Below, piece after piece: positions 58,508-64,000 of a DNA stretch of 64,000 bases. A program made the translations under genes and the position numbers. Source of the DNA: Dendrocalamus latiflorus (lineage: Eukaryota > Streptophyta > Magnoliopsida > Poales > Poaceae); the NCBI GenBank assembly GCA_017311315.1, contig CM029609.1, forward strand, positions 38,500,744 to 38,564,743, given 5' to 3'. Positions within the stretch are counted from its first letter, which is position 1, and every line of letters begins with the position of its first letter. A model generated the notes under the pieces. It was not told where the DNA came from. It searched no databases and saw only the letters and a list, made by a program, of their open reading frames with translations.

Positions 58508-59524
58508 TCAGTGTGCAAACATGTGAAATGATAGTCGCTCACACGCATGGTCAACACATACGCCGGATGCTGCGTCATGTTGTTTGTTTGTTTCAGGTCC
58601 CACATGCTTCCTTGATATTTGGTCAGGGTTAGATGGGCTCATTCTTTTTAATTTATTTCAGTTTATATAACTTATGTTTTTTCGCTATTGCTCTGAGACA
58701 GTTAATCATGATAGTTTTTTAGAAATAGTTAATTGATTTTTGGTTTGGTTGCATAAACATTCGCACTAGGTTAATGCCCCGCTCCAACTAACTCATAATT
58801 TAAGCTTTTTGCTACGGTTTTTAGTTTATAGCTAAAATTATATTGCAATGGTTTTTAGCTTTTCTGAGAAAAATAAGGAAAAAAAATAGATAAAAAACAT
58901 TATGACAATAAATAAAATAACGAGAAAAAGGAAAAAAGAAAAAAAGCGGAAAAAAAGCTAAAATAAACTGAAATTAGAAACTAACACATTGGATTAAATA
59001 AGCCTGTCAACGTTTTAATATCGATCTTACATATGATTTGTTTGGATTGGAGGAAACTCTTAGAAGATCCGATGTATGCACATGCAGAGTAGAGACATGG
59101 GAAGATTTATCCAGGTTCGGGCCTTCTCCTGAGAGAATAATAACCCTACGTCCTGTGTTATTGCTAATTATTAGGAAGAGGCATTACAACAGAGAATTAT
59201 GCGAATGGCTAGCACTATCTTCTCCTTCGATCCGAATCCCGCTTCTCTTTTTGACGTTCACCTTTATATAGCCAGTGAAGCAACGACAGGTGTCTCACGC
59301 CAGAAAATACCTCAACGCTTCGGATGATAACAGCATGACGGAAGTTATTGTCAGAGAGACGTAAATGGCCTGACGAAAGTTGTTGTCAAAGAGAGATCGT
59401 GTATGGTTATTGGATAAACGCATGTTTTAACTGCTTTATCAGGTGAATCCATGATGCAGTTATTCGTCGTAGACAAGTTAGTCAGAGATAGGTTGGTCGT
59501 AGGAATGTCTACGACCATAAGATG
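58508..59524. other. Duplicated non-coding sequence, copy 2
   Basis: Matches 52974-53281 and 53989-54674 of copy 1, including the GGTTCGGG(T/C)CTTCTC and CCTACGTCCTGTGT stretch that resembles some gypsy LTRs. No gene. Confidence 0.5.
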
Positions 59525-59870
59525 GTGATAAGCCAACTTATGACTACATAGTCGTACAAAGACTTACGACCAAATAGAAGTCGCAATAAAATTTACGACT
59601 ACGTGGTCGTAGAAAGACTTACGACCAGGGAGGTAGTCGCAGTAAGACTTACGACTACGTGGTTGTAGAAGGACTTAAGACCAGGGAGTAGTCGCAGCAA
59701 GACTTACGACTACGTGGTCGTAGAAGGACTTACGATCAAGGAGTAGTCACAGTAAGACTTACGACTACGTAGTCGTCGAAGGACTTACGACCAACGAGGT
59801 AGTCGCGGTAGGACTTGCGACTATTTGGGCTAAAAGGACTTACGACCAAGGGGCTAGTCGTAGTAAGACA
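59525..59870. repeat. Palindromic minisatellite, copy 2
   Basis: About six units of the type described at 54675. Confidence 0.88.
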
Positions 59871-60203
59871 TAAAATGTGGTCGAAAGCAAAACCCTTCTC
59901 GACTCTTATTGACCAGGAATTGGCTTGGTCGATTTGATAATTTCTCTTGAGTTGTGAAGACAGATAGACATCAGGCAGTAGAAATGCAATTGATTTCCCT
60001 CGACATGTCCGTCGAATCGGTTCCCAAAGCAAACGTTCGGTTCCCGAGAGAAGTAATCAACACATTGGATATAAAAACTTACCGGGGTAACCTTTGGTTT
60101 TTCACTTTCCCCATTTGCTCCAATTCGTTCGAGCTCTTCGCCTTCAATCAATCTCCATAATCTTCCTCAATCTTGCACAAATGCCATCTAATCACCCGCA
60201 AGA

Positions 60204-61145
60204 ATGACGAAGTCTTCATCAACCTAGGCTGAATCAGAGATGGATCATGCCAAGATAAAGGTATTAGAGACTGCGGAGAAGATCCCGTCGTGGCGATTCG
60301 TCAGATGGATCAAAGCCACCGGGCAACGCCGTATTAGTCCCTTGAAGCGTTGAGCAAATCCTATGTGGATATACTCAAGAGTCTCGGATTCGACTTGGGA
60401 CTACGAGAATGGTAAGGGATACTAGTACCCGTATCCGTAACCAAGTTATATTTTCTGCGTACTCTTTATCTACTACCATGTTTATTTGTTCAGACCTTAA
60501 TTTGGAAGAAACTAATTCTTGACTCAAGGCCATCTGCGAGAAGGTGCCATCACTTGAGGTGGAGGCTCCTCATATTCTGGTGGATGTTTCTGCCGAAGAG
60601 AGGGAAGACCACTTAAAGGTAATTGAAAAATTGACTTCATCTTTAAGACTTCTTAGTCGTAGAGCATGACTAAGTGGTATCTTCCTCTTCTGTAGAACGT
60701 AGGCATGAATTTTTGTCAAGACGACGAAGGGGTCGAATTGATGGTGGTCGGTGGAGAAGTGGAAAAAATAAAGGCTCCTTCGGCAAAAAGGCGTCAACTG
60801 GTTAAGTCAGTCGATAAGAAAATGGGGAGCATAGTTGCTGCTGCCCCCCTTAAAATTCTTCCTCCGACTGCCTCGAGCGCTCCTATTCAGCAATTTATTG
60901 CGGATATATGTGCGGCAAGTGAAATAGGGGCAGCCATATTGAAGCAATCGACTCCTACGATCAAGGTACCTTTCTATTATACCATCAAAACTAACTCCGT
61001 TGACCTTTCCGAAGGCTTTATCAAGGGTTTTGAAAATGTAAACTTTAAGAGTTTTGTGTCTTTTGTGAAGGAAACTGCTGCGTCAGCAGAACATATGATC
61101 GAGAAGGAGATCGTTCCGATGATCGAGACTGGTTCTGACCATTAA
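60204..61145 (+). pseudogene. Transposase_28-like gene, decayed, copy 2 with internal deletion
   Basis: ATG at 60204. An in-frame TAG follows seven codons in (copy 1 has TGG). About 540 bp are missing at 60329, between GGGCAACGC and CGTATTAGTC, so the hallmark domain of exon 1 is gone. The last exon (about 60696-61145) is open, without the stop that breaks copy 1, and reads LKILPPTASSAPIQQF through to MIETGSDH. Confidence 0.68.
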
Positions 61146-61221
61146 GAGGGACAAGAAAAGGAAAGAATAACAACCCTTGCTATAGACCTTCGACCAGATG
61201 TGGTCGAAGGGGCTCAAGACT

Positions 61222-61995
61222 CTCTTTGGCTCGGTAGGTCCCAACTGACCCTGTTAGGCTTGTAAAGGAGGCTAGATTTGCAAAATCGAGTGTTCAAGAA
61301 CTAAATTTAAAAAATGGCTACAATGCCATCTATATGCAATGGTTCACTTTAGTAGCTGCCATCATAAATTCTGATAACAAAGGGGCCAATTAGGCCTGTT
61401 TATTCCAACTTTGCATTCTAGTTTTTAGAAGTTGGAATGAATACATTGGCTTCTTAATTTCTTTTTTTCTTTTTTAGCATTATCTTTTTTTCTCCTTTTT
61501 TTTATATTATCTGTGGAGATATATTGGTTTTTTGTTCATTTCGGCTTGAGCTTCTGGTTTATTTTTCACTATTCATAAATTTCGTCTTTTTCTGAACTTT
61601 TGGCTTTTTTGAGCTTTTTTGCCGGTTCTTTTTTCCCATATTCGTTTGTGTTATCTGTGATGAGCTAACATATTTTTTCTATTTTTAAATTTTTTAAAAT
61701 TTAATCACACCAAATAAGCCACCTTCAGTTATAGTGTAATTTCAGCCATAAGCCACTATTTTTCAGTCCAATCGAGGTGGGTCTAGGTTAATCCGTGGAG
61801 ATGATCTATGGACTGATAGGCCCACTTGTTAATCTATGAGTTAATTTTATTTAGAAAAATAATTCAGAAAAAATTAAAATCCTTGCTGATATCATACATC
61901 CAAATTTTTAAAAAAAGTAATTTTGGAAAAGCCAAATAGTTCCTTTTCTTGCTAACCTCCGGTGGAAGCGTTCGCCATCCTGAGCTCTCAAATGA
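61222..61995. repeat. Segmental duplication, copy 3 (partial)
   Basis: Starts like copies 1 and 2, is interrupted by a family B MITE (61530-61775), and ends with GAGCTCTCAAATGA, as in copy 0, where the second MULE begins. Confidence 0.7.
61530..61775 (-). repeat. Tourist-like MITE family B, copy 9 (inverted)
   Basis: Runs from GTTCATTTCGGCTTGAGC to CTATTTTTCAGTCC, the inverse of the plus-oriented copies. Confidence 0.75.
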
Positions 61996-62225
61996 GAAAT
62001 TTGGACGCTTTTGGCACTGTAGAGCAGAAGAATTCCAGATATAGCCCCTGCGAAAAAACAATTCCATTTTAGCCCCCCGCCGACCGCACGATTAACCGGA
62101 GTGCGACAGCTGGCAATCGTGCGGCCGAGGAGCGCAGACACTGAGATCGTGCGGTCCCCGACCGCACCATCACTTCCACGTGTATCGTGCAGCGGCAAGT
62201 CATGCGGTGCCCCACTGCACCACTC

Positions 62226-62675
62226 GGTATCTACAGTGCTAGGGTTAGGGTTTGCACCGATCAGCAATTTTGCGCAAAATAAGTTATAAGTTTTATTTTT
62301 TTGTTTTGATTAGATAGTTACATAAATATTATGCATATACATGTAATATATTTTTTTAGAGTGTGCTGCAAATTTATAATATAGAATAGGAGATGCAAAA
62401 AAAATATGAAATATATTTTGAAAATTATTTAGAAACATTTTTCGATCATGTTATGTTGTTTTGTTGGAAGAAATTTAATGGAATTTTTTTAGGACAACTG
62501 TGATAGGAATAATTGGACGAAAGGAATGAAAGTGATATTGAACACGTGGGAATCATTGAATGCGAAAAGATGAGACAATAAGTTTAGCTGAATAGAAATA
62601 AACTTCATAATACAGTTGGGAGTAACATGCCGCGTACATTTTTATTACATGCATAACATATAGTATGATATGCAA
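62226..62675. other. MULE 2 non-coding region
   Basis: AT-rich, then 62600-62670 shares AACTTCATAATACAGTTGGG and the following bases with MULE 1, probably the conserved 3' untranslated region of the GRF gene. Confidence 0.55.
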
Positions 62676-63478
62676 CTAACCCGCCAAACTGCTCGTACGA
62701 CCTGCTGTGGACCGGGGCCACTTTCCCTTCCTTACCCGCTCGGCGTTGAACTCCTCCGCGGCCTCTTTTGCCTTAGCCGCCATTTCCCTCTTTCTCTCGC
62801 GCTCCCTCTCGCGAGCCTCCCGCTCCCTACGCGTGCACGTTTCGAGATGAGCTTGTGTCTCGCGTTGTATACGCTGCGTGTGCTTGTTCTTGCGGCGCTC
62901 CTCCTCCATCAACTCCTTCTCCTGTGTGACATTCCACTCCTCGAAGTTGAGGGTCCATTGGTCCACAGGGTGGATCTCAAGATCGATCCATTTGCGGTAG
63001 CCACATAGGGGCTCCGGAGACTGTAAATACAGGGGAGAGATTGTTAGTGCGTGTTGTGAAGGAGAAAAGGTAGGGGAAAATGGTGCATGTGGTCGTTACT
63101 AGCTGCCGATAGGTTGCGGTGTCAAGACGGCGGTCGGGGTAGTCACTGGAGTAGTTTCCGCAACCCCAGTAACGCATACCTAGGCTGTTGCGGTGCTTAG
63201 ACTTCAAGAACTTGCATGTGTCCCCGCACCAACAAAGGGGGTGTCTCCCCCTCAGATGGGAGTTGTGGCGAACGCTCGGTGGGGACGTTCAGGATGGGGT
63301 TGTTGCTACGTAGCCGCTCATTGCGGGGAGCTGACCTCGTAGCACGCTGGGCTTGTTTTACCCAGGCCGCAATAGCCCTTATTTTCTCATCGCGGGCGGT
63401 AGCTGACCGTGCTAGGTCACGGGTTTCCTCCCATTCCTTCACCATCTTGTCCCATTGCTTCTTCTGCCTTTTGTCCAT
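62676..63478 (-). pseudogene. GRF zinc-finger / coiled-coil gene of MULE 2 (one frameshift)
   Basis: ATG at 63478 (MDKRQKKQWDKM). The N-terminal part is charged and helical (KEWEETRDLARSATARD). Near 63258 the frame must shift by one base to enter the GRF finger: CWCGDTCKFLKSKH and MRYWGCGNY, then TATYRQL. A 79-bp intron (63099-63021, GTAACG...TTACAG) follows, with its donor at the same place as in MULE 1. The last exon (63020-62676) starts SPEPLCGYRKWIDLE and forms a long Glu/Arg coiled coil, ending near GKWPRST, a C-terminal motif that also occurs at 7372-7400 in MULE 1. The gene is probably an element-borne accessory gene; the frameshift may be a mutation or a missed short intron. Confidence 0.72.
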
Positions 63479-63616
63479 CCCGGTGAGGTGAGGGAAGCGC
63501 GGTGTAGTATGGGGTTTGGAGGTGCAGTGTTCCCTGGGAAATGGAATGCACACCAATTTATAGGGTCCGTTTTGTCTCTACTCCTACGTGTAAAGCTAGT
63601 CCGCGTGGTCGTAGCA

Positions 63617-64000
63617 CTGAGTAAAGCTGGGCGTACTGCGATATCACAGCAAAAAGGCCCCGTTTTGTCATGTCACTGAGCAAAACTGCCCTCTTTTGTC
63701 ATCTCACTGAGCAAAGTTGGTCTCTTTTGTCATGTCACTAAGCAAAGCTGCCCCATTTTGCCAGGTCACTGCGCAAAGCTGGCATCTTTCGTCATCTCAC
63801 TGAGCAAAGCTGCCCTGTTTTGTCAGGTCACTGCGCAAAGCTGGCATCTTTCGTCATCTCACTGAGCAAAGCTGCCCCGTTTTGTCATGTCAGTGCGCAA
63901 AGCTGACCTCTTTTGTCATCTGACTGAGCCAAGCTGCCCCGTTTGCGCAAAGCTGCACTTTTTTGTCATGTCACTGGCAAAGCTGGCCTCTTTTGTCATG
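63617..64000. repeat. Minisatellite of about 36-bp units (MULE 2)
   Basis: About ten copies of the TGAGCAAAGCTGCC / TTTTGTCATGTCAC unit, running off the window edge. Same unit and position as in MULE 1. Confidence 0.9.

Larger units (their letters stand above)
57105..61221 (+). repeat. Segmental duplication, copy 2 (4.1 kb)
   Basis: Same order as copy 1, but without the hAT insertion, with a family B MITE instead, a different MITE at the shared TCA site, a shorter minisatellite and a ~540-bp deletion in the Transposase_28-like gene. Confidence 0.8.
61996..64000 (-). mobile_element. Mutator-like element MULE 2, left part (cut by window end)
   Basis: Begins near 61996 with GAAATTTGGACGCTTTTGG, distantly like the MULE 1 end GAACTTTGGAATTTTTTG. 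The subterminal region (62080-62225) has repeated GACCGCAC / GTGCGGTC motifs, unlike those of MULE 1. From about 62600 the sequence turns nearly identical to 7260-7405 of MULE 1 and then carries a homologous GRF gene and the same minisatellite. The transposase, if any, lies beyond the window. Confidence 0.75.

Noticed and set aside
1..64000. tRNA, rRNA or snoRNA genes
   Set aside because: None recognised on either strand; the only tRNA-related sequences are retrotransposon primer binding sites.

Overview
The window is plant nuclear DNA, almost certainly from a grass (Poaceae). The evidence is the dense nesting of long-LTR Ty3/gypsy elements, Mutator-like, CACTA, hAT and Tourist/Stowaway-type elements of grass style, very GC-rich blocks inside the LTRs, and a monocot-type coiled-coil NBS-LRR (NLR) gene. 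No prokaryotic gene organisation, CRISPR array, rRNA or tRNA gene was seen. The species cannot be fixed from the sequence alone.

Layout. 1-4652: leader and complete 5' LTR (1351-4652) of a minus-strand gypsy element that runs off the left edge; it sits inside another gypsy element with a frameshifted gag and a 240-bp LTR (4653-6349). 6702-13232: a whole Mutator-like element (MULE 1) with about 145-bp terminal inverted repeats. It holds a broken mudrA-type transposase, an open two-exon GRF zinc-finger/coiled-coil gene, and a broken second GRF gene on the other strand. 14462-32862: one or two partial gypsy LTRs, interrupted by a complete gag-only LTR retrotransposon (16594-26945) with a perfect CGTCG target duplication. 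33-36.5 kb: MITEs, the first exon of a TOM1-like VHS gene, and a foldback Mutator element.

36.9-44.7 kb is the main host locus. A complete two-exon CC-NB-ARC-LRR gene lies on the minus strand (44732-43915 joined to 42581-40622, 925 codons, all exons in frame). Downstream of it is a tandem duplicate of its second exon (38898-36897) that keeps a splice acceptor in the same phase but has no first exon of its own. The same first exon could therefore be spliced to either of two LRR exons.

45.6-62 kb is a set of segmental duplications derived partly from the 5' flank of an NLR gene (copies at about 45.6, 51.6, 57.1 and 61.2 kb). They carry small NLR relics, decayed 'putative gypsy type transposon' (Transposase_28-like) genes, palindromic minisatellites, a hAT fragment, and two different MITEs inserted at the same TCA site in two copies. 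A 2.27-kb CACTA element with a 184-aa ORF and a 1.55-kb peptide-coding repeat array lie between the first two copies. 61996-64000 is the start of a second MULE with different ends but the same GRF/coiled-coil gene and the same 36-bp minisatellite as MULE 1. This conserved module, found in two MULEs with unlike termini, is the best candidate for an under-described system here.
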